From NCBI GenBank assembly GCA_004794655.1, contig SMMW01000046.1:7551501-7615500 (forward strand): a stretch of DNA of 64,000 bases, read 5' to 3'. Position 1 is the first letter of the stretch. Each line of letters opens with the position of its first letter. Positions 12,407 to 21,769 of this stretch are shown piece after piece. Under the pieces are notes generated by a model. The model was given only the letters and a program-made list of their open reading frames with translations. It had not been told where the DNA came from and did not search any database. A program made the position numbers and the translations under genes. Source of the DNA: Marisa cornuarietis. Taxonomy: Eukaryota > Mollusca > Gastropoda > Architaenioglossa > Ampullariidae.

Positions 12407-14018
12407 ATATATAACTCATACATTTACCATAGCTTAGGTGCTCACGTGCTGATAGAATTTAGTTGGCGCTGTTTAGGCAGCCTTGACCCCTAGGGCTTTG
12501 AGTAGAGAGAGTGTGTGTGTGTGTGTGCGTGAATATTTGTCTTGTGTCGAGAAATTATAGATTTATGTCTGTACAACCTAAAGGATTTTTTGTGATTTGT
12601 GGAAAGAAAGCGAGAATGACTGTGTGAGGTGTAGGACACCATCTGAGTTCCTACCAAACGATTATCCGGATACGAGGGACGTTAGGAATTATTTCTGATT
12701 GATCTCAACCTTCGAGGAGGGTCATAGTCTGTAAATGATGGCGACAAGTGTAAAGGAAGCCTACAGTCAAAATAACGACATGCAAAGGTTCCTAGGTCTC
12801 CACCTTAATCTTGGTGGGGGACACATGAACACGAAGTTTCAGGCAGAACTGTGTTTGGATATGGTGATGTGGCTGTGTCTGCTCACCTGATATACATGCT
12901 GATACAGTGTTACAGTAGTCTGACCGACAGGACTGTGACTAACTAGCTGAGTAGCGACCGTTTGTCAAATACTTGATATTGCTGAAACAGCACAGCCCCC
13001 GTATAAAATAAAGAGCGAAATAATTTTCTTGATCCTCGGGGATTTTTTTAAAATCTCAAATCCTCCTTGTCATACGAGAAAAAAGTTGCCAAAAGCTAGC
13101 ATTTGTTGTTATATAGCCATTGTCTGAACTTGAGTGAGTGAGTGAGTGAGTGAGTGAGTGAGTGAGTGAGTGAGTGAGTGAGTGAGTGAGTGAGTGAGTG
13201 AGTGAGTGAGTGAGTGAGTGAGTGATCACTCACGTGACCAGCCTCGGCGAACGCCAGGCCGAAGACGTTCCTGGAGCCGGCGCCCTGACTGTTTATGTGG
13301 CCCACCCCGTGCCACAGGTAGTTGTCTTTGCATGGGTGGGGTACCCGCACTCCGTTGGGTATATAGTCTTGGTAAGTCTTGTAGCTCCATACACATGGCA
13401 GGAAACAAAGAAGACCCAGGACAAAGGTTTGTCTGTAACCAGATTGACCGCGAGGTCGATCAGAACAAACCACCAAAGCTTTACATACACGATAAACAAA
13501 TGAGGCTTTTGGTAGAAAGGAGAAAGAAAAAAATAGTTCCAAATAAAGATTTGTTATACAAGAAATGTAACGGTAAAAAGGTGTCAACGCTGGATCTGTA
13601 AGTATCAGTGAGAGAAGACGAAAAATGGGCGCCATGCTTCATCAGTTAACTGAACTTGTCGCTAGTCTTCTAAGTGAGCAGGGTCCATTCTCAGGTACCT
13701 AACATTAAAAGAAAAATACTTGCTCTGACGTTACACAAGGTTCTGATAAGATCTCAACCTGCTTTACCTGCTTTACCTGTATGTCAAAAGAGACCTGTAC
13801 CTGCGCGTTAGACCTTATTCAAAAGAGAACGACATTCCTTTGACAGTCGCCAGGTGAGGTAAGTACATTAAAGTCTCTCCAGAAATCACAACAGTTCATT
13901 GATTACAGTTAAAACAACTTAATCCTCAATAAAGAAGCTGTTATAATATAATAGTTATTACAAACATCATTCTCTAATCAGAGAATACACCTAACGCTCA
14001 CCTAACAGCTTCTGTCAT
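5888..14018 (-). CDS. Temptin-domain / type II copper monooxygenase (DBH/MOXD/PHM-like) fusion protein, 12 exons, 608 aa
   Basis: Probable secreted or GPI-anchored oxidoreductase. The family uses two copper ions, O2 and ascorbate to hydroxylate a C-H bond; the substrate here is unknown. Exons, 5' to 3' on the minus strand: 14018-14002, 13432-13234, 10801-10669, 9726-9583, 9071-8889, 8799-8636, 7922-7679, 7553-7457, 7190-6884, 6689-6500, 6260-6210, 5985-5888. Every intron is GT-AG, all phases match, and the total is 1827 nt. Residues 1-22 are a signal peptide. Residues 23-116 are temptin-like (YIPNG, VPHPCK, WHGVGH, then DSDGDGRTNGEELGDP and CVWK). The copper-H site is H216, H217 and H282; the copper-M site is H357, H359 and M432. 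Conserved cysteine spacings match PHM: C411-C433 is 22 apart, as C293-C315 in rat PHM, and C240-C245 is 5 apart. MCFGFLSFYP around M432 is DBH/MOXD-like rather than PHM-like. Residues 456-576 are a Cys-rich extension and 577-608 a hydrophobic tail. N-glycosylation sequons lie near 162, 195, 210, 335 and 473. The gene is intact, with no frameshift seen. The domain calls are firm; exons 1, 11 and 12 are inferred from splice signals and phase. Confidence 0.9.
6210..6260 (-). CDS. Exon 11: short 51-nt exon (VRDYRNCPAFSSPVFIS)
   Basis: Acceptor TTTTGGCAG, donor AGCA/GTGAGC, residues 560-576, phase 1 in and out. Chosen because it continues the Cys pattern (NCPAF) and is the only combination found that opens onto a hydrophobic C-terminal tail in exon 12. 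If the GTGAGC donor is skipped, the frame runs to a TGA at 6115. Confidence 0.65.
6500..6689 (-). CDS. Exon 10: Cys-rich C-terminal extension
   Basis: Acceptor CTTCCAG, donor ACAG/GTATTG, residues 497-559. PFGVCTDECKSAITAAMLREP begins the exon and LPCEVELYKDSLT ends it. It contains four cysteines. I recognise no separate domain; the C-terminal extensions of DBH/MOXD proteins are also Cys-bearing. Confidence 0.85.
6884..7190 (-). CDS. Exon 9: copper-M methionine and end of catalytic core
   Basis: Acceptor CTCTAG, donor AGG/GTACGA, residues 394-496. VVIKPGDVIRTTCHF and GEGTPDEMCFGFLSFYP carry Cys411, the copper ligand M432 and Cys433. Cys451 is a likely partner for a C-domain cysteine. After about residue 455 the chain enters a Cys-rich extension. 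An alternative end would read on to a stop near 6830; the phase-0 donor is preferred because exon 10 continues the Cys-rich pattern. Confidence 0.92.
7457..7553 (-). CDS. Exon 8: monooxygenase C-domain, HREG segment
   Basis: Acceptor TTGTTAG, donor TTCAA/GTAAGA, phase 1 in and 2 out, residues 362-393. It reads GKSMYVEHHREG followed by YITEEAAYSYDSPVMF. 'YDSPVMFKFEEPVVIKPGD' across the junction is typical of the family ('YD..Q.....P..I.PGD'). Confidence 0.92.
7679..7922 (-). CDS. Exon 7: third copper-H histidine and copper-M HxH motif
   Basis: Acceptor GGCGGCAG, donor CTGG/GTAACA, residues 281-361. YHWNNP places H282 where PHM has H172 in its QVHY motif. DSSGITLYYTPNLRPYNMG is the classic DBH-family 'DSSG..(L/V)YYT' stretch. 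INHMHYL supplies H357 and H359. PHM has Arg (R240) two residues before its first HxH histidine; here that residue is Ile355. Confidence 0.95.
8636..8799 (-). CDS. Exon 6: monooxygenase N-domain, CNMGGC segment
   Basis: Acceptor ATCATAG, donor ACAG/GTGAGA, residues 226-280. Conserved pieces are FECNMGGCNDIIG (Cys240 and Cys245), WTVGLNGQCMFPQAGYKVG and the strand RLMIQ, which ends just before the third copper-H histidine. Phase 0 at the end. Confidence 0.93.
8889..9071 (-). CDS. Exon 5: start of copper monooxygenase N-domain with the His-His ligand pair
   Basis: Acceptor TTTCCAG, donor GATG/GTAAGC, residues 165-225. IPPTKVLPKETTYMCAYY resembles the DBH/PHM N-domain opening. NNSYVMHHMLLFGCPD holds the copper-H ligands H216 and H217 and Cys223, at the spacing expected from Cys188. 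Confidence 0.95.
9583..9726 (-). CDS. Exon 4: linker between temptin and monooxygenase
   Basis: Acceptor TTACAG, donor ACAG/GTACGT, phase 1 in and out, residues 117-164. It reads GICEPLDSEQC to FVCDQLNTT, with four cysteines and one N-glycosylation sequon (N162). I recognise no named domain. It is probably a disulphide-stabilised connector. Confidence 0.86.
9788..9831. repeat. (CT)n(AC)n microsatellite in intron 3
   Basis: About ten CT copies run directly into about 12 AC copies. Confidence 0.95.
10251..10294. repeat. (AC)n microsatellite in intron 3
   Basis: About 21 copies. A second tract lies at 10452-10489 in the same intron, after a C8 run. Confidence 0.95.
10669..10801 (-). CDS. Exon 3: C-terminal half of temptin domain, acidic DxDGDG loop
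   Basis: Acceptor TTTTCAG, residues 73-116 plus one base. The sequence TWTVELCQTD is followed by DSDGDGRTNGEELGDP, CVWKRG and STPEKTTGITHP, the most conserved block of temptin-like proteins. The acidic loop resembles an EF-hand or dockerin calcium loop. Donor CCAG/GTAAGT. A tandem 33-bp copy just downstream carries a second, in-frame donor (see findings). Confidence 0.93.
12312..12408. repeat. (TG)n microsatellite in intron 2
   Basis: TATATA leading into about 40 TG copies with one interruption. Confidence 0.95.
13131..13225. repeat. (GTGA)n tetranucleotide tract next to a splice donor
   Basis: About 23 perfect GTGA units, ending within 10 bp of the exon 2 donor of the temptin gene. Confidence 0.97.
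13234..13432 (-). CDS. Exon 2: signal peptide core and N-terminal half of temptin domain
   Basis: Acceptor TTACAG, residues 6-72. It begins with the hydrophobic run TFVLGLLCFLPCVW, probably cleaved after Ser22, and then the mature start YKTYQDYIPNG. The temptin signatures VPHPCK, WHGVGH and FGLAFAEAGH follow. The donor GTGAGT directly abuts a long GTGA/CACT repeat. It ends in phase 0 after His72. Confidence 0.9.
14002..14018 (-). CDS. Exon 1: 17-nt start exon (residues 1-5 plus two bases)
   Basis: ATGACAGAAGCTGTTAG followed by the donor GTGAGC. It reads MTEAV plus AG, leaving phase 2. Exon 2 supplies the missing A, making Arg6 and joining directly to the hydrophobic core of a signal peptide. 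There is an A at -3 of the ATG, and a TATA box lies 70 bp upstream. No other nearby ATG gave a plausible signal peptide. The exon is very short, so it rests on phase, donor quality and promoter position rather than on homology. Confidence 0.72.
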
Positions 14019-14082
14019 AGTGAACAAAGCTCGGCGGTCACTGGACTGTGGAAGTCTTAGCCTGAGGCTTCATACTTGCGGC

Positions 14083-14088
14083 TTTATA
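14083..14088 (-). promoter_or_regulatory. TATA box of the temptin-monooxygenase gene
   Basis: TATAAA on the minus strand (within GAGTATAAAGCC), 70 bp upstream of the predicted ATG. A start site about 30 bp downstream would give a 5' leader of about 40 nt. An ATG at 14073-14071 would lie upstream of that start site and so outside the transcript. Confidence 0.55.
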
Positions 14089-14256
14089 CTCAGTCTGAGT
14101 AGGTACGACTGTACCTATCCCATCAATACTTTGGTTTGTCATTTATTGCGTAGATGTGTAATGTATAAGTCCTCGTATCCTGTTTTCTTGTTCCGAGAAT
14201 ATAAGATTGCGATTCACACAGTAAACAGAGCCACAGCTCACAAGGCAGGAAATAAA

Positions 14257-14257
14257 G

Positions 14258-14315
<58 letters not shown>
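14257..14315. repeat. (TG)n(GA)n microsatellite upstream of the temptin gene
   Basis: About 22 TG copies followed by GA repeats, about 200 bp upstream of the predicted start site. A shorter GA/GT tract follows at 14346-14380. Confidence 0.95.
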
Positions 14316-14317
<2 letters not shown>

Positions 14318-14379
14318 AAGAAATTGTCGGTGTTTTGTAGGTAGATGTGTGTGAGAGAGAGTGTGTGTGTGTGTGTGAG

Positions 14380-15110
14380 TGTGACATGACAGGACTAAAG
14401 TGTGAACATTAGGCAGTATGTAGGACATGAACAAACTTCTGTTCTTTGTGTCCGTCAGCCATGACTGCGGTCGTTTCACAATCAAACAACAGCAGGTATG
14501 AAGTGTAGCTACTTCAAATGTCGTCTTACTTCGCCATTTCCTAGCCACAATGATGAGATGATAAAGAACTACTCAGTTTCTAACAAATCTTTCATCTAGT
14601 TTGGGATGATTTTTTTTTCCAGACGGACTTAAAGTTCTTGGCAACCTGTTTTGTTTTAATTTAGTCGCACTGTGTGAAGCTGGCTTTATCAAGTTGGATG
14701 AAGCTTACTAAGAAACCAAAGGGTGTCGAGCATCATATACAATTATACACAATTCTACAGTTCTAGGTATAAAGTTCTAGCGGTCGACATAATAGTTCTA
14801 CAAATTGTGCCACAAGCACCGTGAATAGTCAGCTTCCTCCCGCACATCATCCTTTAGACTGAAGGGGCTCATAAAAGCACAAGTTTGACGTAGCCTTTGA
14901 CCTCATCTTTCTACAACAATTTCATTGACCGTCATGGACCTTCTGCCTGACCATTCTAACCGCTTTTAAATGAGATGCACATGGTGCCAGTCTCCTCTCC
15001 CCCCTGCAAAAAAAAGAATGGCAAACAATACCAGAGCTATCAAACAATAAACAATAAACCTAAACAGCCACCCAAGCGACGCCATAGTGAAAGTCAGACA
15101 GAATCGCATA
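14380..15110. other. Intergenic upstream of the temptin gene, no gene recognised
   Basis: Contains the old dispersed repeat at 14626-14672 (related to 5123-5170). No coding segment or further promoter motif can be supported. Confidence 0.4.
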
Positions 15111-15114
15111 AACA

Positions 15115-15780
15115 CCACCAGTGAGGACCTGCACACAGAACATGCTGGCTTCTGGGAGGACCACAGTTGAGCTGACAGACCTGACAAGAGTAAAGTCATA
15201 TTCATTGGCAACAGCAAAGCCGATATCTACACGAACGGGGTATGGCTTGAAGATGTCAGCAACACTTGGAAGCCACCCTCTCAAAACTCCTCGACAAATA
15301 TCCACATCAGGATCGCGACAGCGACAGCAACAGCGGCAATAGGCAGGGTCTGGACAGGGTCTGACGCAGAAATAATATCAGGTTTACTGCAAAGTACAAT
15401 CTGTACAAGTCCCTAGCAGTACTGATCCTGACTTACGGATGAGATAGGTGGACTCTGATAACCGATATGGAGAATCCAGACATTCGAGAACAAGTGCCAT
15501 AACGGTTATCAGAGGCTGCTATGATCTCGTACAGAGAACACAAAACCAATGACTACAGTAAGCCAGGTCGCCACACTCGTAGGACACCAGGAACTCCTAC
15601 TTATAACAGTCAAGCATCGTTAGCTGGTCTGGTTTGGCCACGTGACCCAACATGATACTTTGACTACGTCATCGGTGAGCGAAGGCCGACGGACTGCTAC
15701 TCGCCGCAACATCTACAACTGTTGCTACAAACCGTGACCACAACACCCGGGAAAGTTATCTTTACTGGCGTATCATTGAT
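15115..15780 (+). pseudogene. Non-LTR retrotransposon (LINE) ORF2 C-terminal fragment
   Basis: In shifting frames: SKVIFIGNSKADIYTNG (about 15188-15240), a middle block near 'LTYG', then HQELLLITVKHR and LVWFGHVTQHDTLT (about 15580-15670). The 'LxWFGHVTxHDTL' motif is characteristic of the region after the reverse transcriptase domain in a LINE family widespread in marine invertebrates. Many stops and frameshifts; dead copy. Confidence 0.75.
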
Positions 15781-15789
15781 TCAAATTAT

Positions 15790-16450
15790 CACTCAGTCTT
15801 ATTACAGATCATAATAGTATACGTTTTCTTAGAATACCAATCTATTAAACAAAACGTTTAAAAAACTGAAATTAAGCAAAAACGTGAAATATCTTACTTG
15901 TGCTAAATTGAAGAATTCTGTCTGGCTATTTTCTTATTTCAACATTATTGTATTATTTCGTTATTTTCCCATTTAAGTTTCTTCTTTTATTATATAATTC
16001 TCTTCAATTTCTTTTTTTAATTGCTTAAATTATATTTTTTCAGTTTTTAAAAAGTAAAACCAAACCAAATTTAATTGTATCTGCCTTTTTTTTTAATTTA
16101 TAACTTTATATTTTTATATTTAATTTTAATATATTTCTTACCTTTTTATTTTGCATAATTAAAAATTGTTAAATTTTTAGATGTTTGTATCCAATACATA
16201 TTTTTAGTTTGTGGTTTTTTGTGGTTTTTTTATTTGCTTTTGATAGTCTTGTATGTGCATTTAAACTGAAAAATAAATAGAAAGTAAAAAAAAAGCGTTA
16301 AATGATATTTTTTTCAAGTCTACAGAAGTCATTATAGAACGGCACTTTCGCAATGATGATTTTCGCATCTTTTTTCTAAATTGTGTTTTTATCCCGTAAA
16401 TAATAAAATATAATAATATCTAATATGGACGCTACATTTTCATTTGTCCT
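15790..16450. other. Very AT-rich spacer
   Basis: Homopolymer A/T runs throughout and no plausible coding sequence. Confidence 0.6.
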
Positions 16451-17580
16451 GATCATTGTCGTCAGCAACAGGTGGAGTGGTTAATGGCGGCAAATGTTTG
16501 CAGCAGAGTTATTTCCCGCTGCCTGATGTGGATCCAACGTGCGTCTACGTTGAGGATCTTTGGTGGCTTCACGGAGTTTTATCTATGTTTATATAACTTC
16601 GTGGGTGGATCGTTTGCCCGCAGCGCGTGCGTGTAGACGATGACGTCACACCAACGGGTACAAGTCTCGCCTGCAAGTCGCGGATCTCGATCTCACCGAC
16701 CTCCAGCAGCTGGTGGTCTCCTCCTTTTCTCTCCATATCTCGCTCCCTTTATGTTCATCAAATGCTCGTTTAAAGTGCGCTGAGCTCAAGGACATGCTTG
16801 CAAATTTATTACATGTTACTATGCTAAATTTAGGATGTTAATTATGATCAGTTTATGATGTTTATTATGAGCAAGTTATTATAATTATCATGGTAAATTT
16901 ATTAGATTTATTTTGATTAATTTATTATATTTATTGTACTCAGTTTAGTCTATTTTATTACGATAAAGTTGAATAAGTAAAGAAACTTGCTTGTTAATCA
17001 TCCTGAATGTTGTAGTCTGTGGCAGGTCTGCTCCTGTCTTCTGCAGCTCTTTGCGTTTTGCCAGCAACACCTGTCTTGCAGTCAGAACTTTACTCGAGGA
17101 CACACTGTGATCCCCAACAAACTTTTGTCAGTGTCGCTTGGTTTGACGTTTCACATGTCCCTGGAGTGGTGGCAGGCCTGATTTGAATATATTTATTCAG
17201 GGAATAAAAAGTCACGTGTCTTTGCAGGCCCCCAGCTGGAAGAGTTTGCTGTGGGGTGGATCAGGTGAGTTGCGTGTGACTGAGTGTTCAGGTCAGTTCA
17301 GTTGGACCTTTTGAAAGTCAGATTTAAAGGCCTTGTGTTGCGCAAGCATCAAACATTTTGCAAACACAAACACATGATCTCTGTGTCAACACCAGCGCCT
17401 CGAGGTTTACATCTCTTAAGTTTTCTTAAATTAATTCTTTTCTTGGTAGACGTTTGTAAACCGTTTTGTGTACTTTTAAGCACAGCTGTTAAATAAAGTT
17501 ATGACCGAATGTAACACTATTCGGTATAACTCTCAAATAACAGTTCATTACAACGGTTATGTTATAATGAAAGAATAATC
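16450..17580. other. Intergenic, no gene recognised; CRE-like site
   Basis: A locally GC-richer block at about 16590-16740 contains the palindrome TGACGTCA (16641-16648), the consensus cAMP-response element. No exon could be tied to it. The rest is unremarkable. Confidence 0.35.
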
Positions 17581-17634
17581 CAAGAAAAACTAATCACTTT
17601 GAGAGAGAGTTTGAGAGAGAGAGAGAGTATATGA

Positions 17635-17635
<1 letters not shown>

Positions 17636-17720
<85 letters not shown>
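17636..17720. repeat. (GT)n microsatellite
   Basis: About 42 copies after a GA-rich stretch. Confidence 0.97.
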
Positions 17721-17724
<4 letters not shown>

Positions 17725-17875
17725 TCAAGTTCGTGCGTATTTAAGGAACTAGTGTTCTTTAAAAATAAAAAGGTACTCGCGTACCCGCAATCCTAGACTA
17801 AGAGATCCCTAAATAGACACCCTGTCACACAGTCGGACCTGTTACGCTGGCAAGAGTACACAGAGATCAGGGACA

Positions 17876-17962
17876 ACACAGCCAAACCCACCTCGTCATA
17901 CAGAGGGGTCTGGTCATGTGTCATACCCACCTCGTCATACAGAGAGGTCTGATCATGTGTTG
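17876..17962. repeat. 44-bp direct repeat, two copies
   Basis: 'acccacctcgtcatacagag' and 'tctg.tcatgtgt' occur twice in tandem. Confidence 0.8.
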
Positions 17963-18304
17963 GAAACGAGGCTATTCTTCAACAACATGAAAAGGCTGGG
18001 TTAGGTTGCGGGTAGCGATAACAGGTAAGGAGGGGGGGGCGGGGTGACGTTTGCTTATGTATGGTGGGACCTGAGTCCCACGGTCTTTCCTCAGAGGTGT
18101 AGCTGTTCCCCACTTTATACCACGAAGGTAGCGCGAGAAAGAGTCTTCCTCTTGTTGGATTTCGCAATTGTAAGCTACGTCTCGCCGCACTTACTAGCAC
18201 TTGGTCCTGTCTCAGTGCAGGTAAAACATCCGTAATAAGAACAAAACGTACAATGAATGTGTAGACAAGTACTAGCAGATCCCTGAGGCAGCGAGCCACG
18301 TGAC

Positions 18305-18602
18305 CCAAAAGCGGCACTGATGTCATGCTTGACGGCACTGATAAGTGATGTTTGACGACACTGATAAGTCATGGTTAACGGCACTGATGTCATGTTTGAC
18401 GGCACTGATGTCATGGTTGACGACACTGATAAGTAATGTTTGACGACACTGGTATGTTATGTTTGATGGCACTGATGTCATGGTTGACGACACTGATAAG
18501 TAATGTTTGACGGCACTGATGTCATGGTTGACGACACTGATATGTCATGTTTGATGGCACTGATAAGTAATGCTTGACGGCACTGATGTCATGTTTGACT
18601 TA
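18305..18602. repeat. 22-bp minisatellite, about 13 copies
   Basis: The unit is 'ggcactgatgtcatgtttga' plus 'cg', alternating with a variant 'gacactgataagtaatgttt'. Copies differ by a few substitutions. Confidence 0.88.
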
Positions 18603-18619
18603 TCCTAGTGCAATCGGTG

Positions 18620-19800
18620 CTATTTTTTCGTCACTTCCTGTTTTCTCGACAAACCCAGGTGTGCTTTAGAGAAAAATATTAATATAAAATCTCTCATGCC
18701 TCTTTGTCACAAAAGACCACCGGAACATGTTTTTTGTGATACTTTGTGCTCTGTTTCCAGCGATTTTTGCTCAGCAATCGTGTTGGGCTTTAAAACCTAG
18801 ACATTCGTTCATTTGTGTCGTTGCTGGGGAACAGTCACCAGTCTAGTGAGATAACATCTTACCTGGCAGCAGCTACTTCGATACATCTCAACTCGTTCTT
18901 TATAAACATGCATATCTTTTTTATATAGTTTTCTCAGCTGCATGATATTAAAAATTACATTAGCAAGTTGAGCTTTTTTTTCTTTTGCTTTAGGTCACTT
19001 GAAGTGTCACAAAATCTTTATTTTCTTTTAAACCAATTACACAATGAAAAAATATGTATTTAGTTAAAGTTCCCTAATTAATATTAAATATACACGTACA
19101 CACATACACACACATGCGAGATTACTGCCAGGTACATAGTCTTGATTGTCATACTTGTCAGATCAGTTTTTACTTTTCATTTTAAAACACTTGCCTTATT
19201 ATCCGCTGAACTGTTTACAAACTGATTAATGTTTTGGTTTTGCTGGAAAACCTAAAATGTCTTCCCGTCAGGATTCGACTCTGAAGTCAAGTCTGTGCTG
19301 CTCTGGTCTTTATCTGGCGGCTAATGTCCCCCCCCCCCTTTTTAATATATTTCAAGGATGTCGCACAAATTTGTGTGAAGTGTTTCTCTTCAATAAACTT
19401 TACCCCAAAAAATCACGAACTAAATAAGCTCCTTTCTTCAGTCATCTTTCGCTTTATTAAGAACAGAGATTAAAATATAAATGTTACAAATCTTTTTACT
19501 ATATGAGCACTCTTACCACTGTACATAATTTAATTAAGGTTCTTTAACTTGATGATTGGCTAATAGACGTCTGTTTTCATATCAGTTTAAGATAATATTG
19601 TTTAATAAATGTTGGAAAGTTTCAGATAAATCAGACCTAGAGGGTCAAATGAGAATTCCTTTGTCAATAGATCTTGTGGCTTCGATTTTATATTTTAACA
19701 TTTACACCAGCCTCCTTTGTTCTCAAGGTCTGGCATTACAGTATGTGTTATCCACAATTTTAAGCGAATACAAAAACACAAAACCAACAAGTATCTAAAC
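18620..19800. other. Intergenic, no gene recognised
   Basis: AT-rich sequence with short A/T and C runs and no recognisable coding or RNA feature. Confidence 0.4.
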
Positions 19801-19809
19801 AATGTTAAT

Positions 19810-19811
<2 letters not shown>

Positions 19812-19905
<94 letters not shown>

Positions 19906-19920
19906 GAGGGAGAGAGAGAG
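19812..19920. repeat. (TG)n(GA)n microsatellite
   Basis: About 45 TG copies then a GAGGGAGG/GA tract. Confidence 0.97.
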
Positions 19921-20004
19921 ACAATTATAGCTAAGAGGGTGGGGGGAGGAAGAATGTAGTAATTGTATGCGACTGCACGTTGGTTAGTTCATTCCTTAGT
20001 TTGT

Positions 20005-20095
20005 TTAGTTCATGAGCTCCCAACAAAGAAACTTTTATTGTCTCTGCTGCACAAAAATAGACAATAAAGATTTATGGTATTGTATTTATCTATTT
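20005..20095 (+). mobile_element. LINE 3'-end relic (copy A)
   Basis: 'gagctcccaacaaagaaac' followed by 'tttattgtctctgctgcac' and 'agacaataaagattta', ending in TATTG-like sequence. It is clearly related to 37075-37162, so it is a dispersed element end. Confidence 0.6.
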
Positions 20096-21031
20096 ATCTT
20101 GTTCCACACAAAGCTCGTGACACAGAGCAAGTTTCACCTCCTTGTACTTTAAGCAGAAAAAAATTCTATTGTACCCTAGGTGGTTAATGTGAGAATAGGG
20201 TTTACAGTTGACAGATCATGAAGCCACCAGGCCTGTGATCTTCTCCTGCGCTTCCCAATCTGTTATTTTAGTTGTGACACAAAACACAGTTGTAGTGGAT
20301 ATAAGCAACGGTCCACTGAAGAAGTGAAGTTAGCTTGTGGTGAGACGCCTGAAGACAGTGGCACTTTGGGGGGGACACCTGTAGTCAGCGGTGCTCAGAC
20401 GACTGGTCAGTAGTGATCAGACAGATGAGACAGCACAAAGTACAGACATGAGACAGCACAGGTAAAGTAGTTTCACGAAAAAAAAACATGCGTGGTAGTC
20501 AGCTGTAACCCCAACTGGGTTGACTGTGGAACAGGAGGTAAAAGGTGGCCAGTCTGTCACAAGAGAAGACACCTGAACTGAGTACGGAGTGAGAGGAGGG
20601 GCTTGCTTTGGAAGCAGTAGATCCAGTCTTCTCTCTGAGGAATACCTGACAACCCCTCCCAGCCAGGGAGGTACCGCCAGAGGAGAACTGAGCTTCACTG
20701 TACCTGCTGGTGGATTTCGCAAGTGGAATCTTTTAGTACGATTTAGCTTGTGGTGGTGGTGGGGGGGGGTCATATGCTTTTGAACTCTCGTCACTCTCTT
20801 AGTCAAGTCTCGTTCGCTGTTTGTATATGAGAGAGAGAGGGACAGAAATGATCTTAATCCCCCGAGCACAGACTTTTGCACGTCTGAAGATGAAAATCAG
20901 TTTGGTTTGTGCGCTGGGTGTGACCTCTGACCTCTGGGAAAGCCTCTACTCGCATGTTTCAGTCTGCATCTCTTACCACAGCAAGAACACGACATTGTAA
21001 ACATGTTATCTCCCAGGCTATGATTGGGCTG

Positions 21032-21114
21032 AGATGTGTGTGTGTGTGTGTGTGTGTGCGTCTGTGCTTGTTTGTATGTGTATGTGTCTGTGTTTGTGTG
21101 TATGTGTCTGTATG

Positions 21115-21171
<57 letters not shown>

Positions 21172-21182
21172 CAGAGAGAGAT
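21032..21182. repeat. Compound (TG)n microsatellite
   Basis: TG blocks interrupted by TGTATG/TGTCTG units, then about 27 perfect TG copies and a short GA end. Confidence 0.95.
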
Positions 21183-21769
21183 AGACTGAGTAGACTGAGT
21201 AGAGTGTGAATAGGTAGGCTTATTAGTGGAGTTCACCCTGTGAGTGTAACAATGGCTGGATTGGTCCTTAAAATGTTCGAATACCATCTCTTTCTTCTTT
21301 TCTTGCCTTCTTTCTTCTGCTAGAGATGATGAGAATGATCAAAAGTAAAATGATAAAAATTTGGTTGCTATTGTTCTCGTTCGGCTGGGTTTTTTTTCTT
21401 CGGGCACAGTTGGCGGCCAGCTCTTGAGATGAAGCTGACAGTCATCTGCAAAGTGTCTACAGGTTCGTACAGTTTGGTGTCGAGGGGCATCGGCGACGGC
21501 CACAACCTCCGCCCTCAATTCCTGGAGGATCCTACAAGAATGTGCTCCGTGGTTTGTACTGCATCTCCAAAGGAACACATAGGGATGATAAACATTTGGT
21601 TAATATGACGAAATTATTTTTACAAAATGTAATAAATATAGATTGAAAAGGTATCAAACTCGTATGCCAGATCTAAGTCTAAAGAAAAGTTGCACACCCA
21701 TAGTTTCATTTAACAAAACAAAGAAATCTTGTTAAAACCGGGTTATTGTACGATTTGTACGACTTTATA

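Larger units (their letters stand above)
10802..13233 (-). other. Intron 2 (2.4 kb) of the temptin-monooxygenase gene
   Basis: It splits the temptin domain between its two halves. It holds a GTGA tetramer tract at its 5' end (13131-13225), a (TG)n tract at about 12312-12408, and three imperfect copies of a short repeat around 11617-11660, 12061-12105 and 12132-12175 (shared core 'TTATTTAACTGCT'). No further coding segment is seen. Confidence 0.7.

Noticed and set aside
12084..12419. Open frames made of His-Thr or Cys-Val repeats here and at many other sites
   Set aside because: These are translations of (AC)n/(TG)n microsatellites and carry no coding signal.
13096..13635. A 179-codon minus-strand frame from ATG 13635 as the true N-terminus of the temptin protein
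   Set aside because: Its first 68 codons lack a signal peptide at the start and look intronic, and its end is repeat-encoded Thr-His-Ser-Leu. The acceptor at 13433 plus the 17-nt exon gives a proper signal peptide in phase.
20417..20881. 154-codon minus-strand open frame
   Set aside because: No domain or signal peptide, and part of it encodes a CT microsatellite; it could be an unknown repeat but is unsupported as a gene.
21339..21578. Minus-strand frame containing FADDCQLHL, resembling a reverse transcriptase active site
   Set aside because: The flanking residues do not match reverse transcriptase blocks on either side, so the short match is probably chance or too decayed to call.
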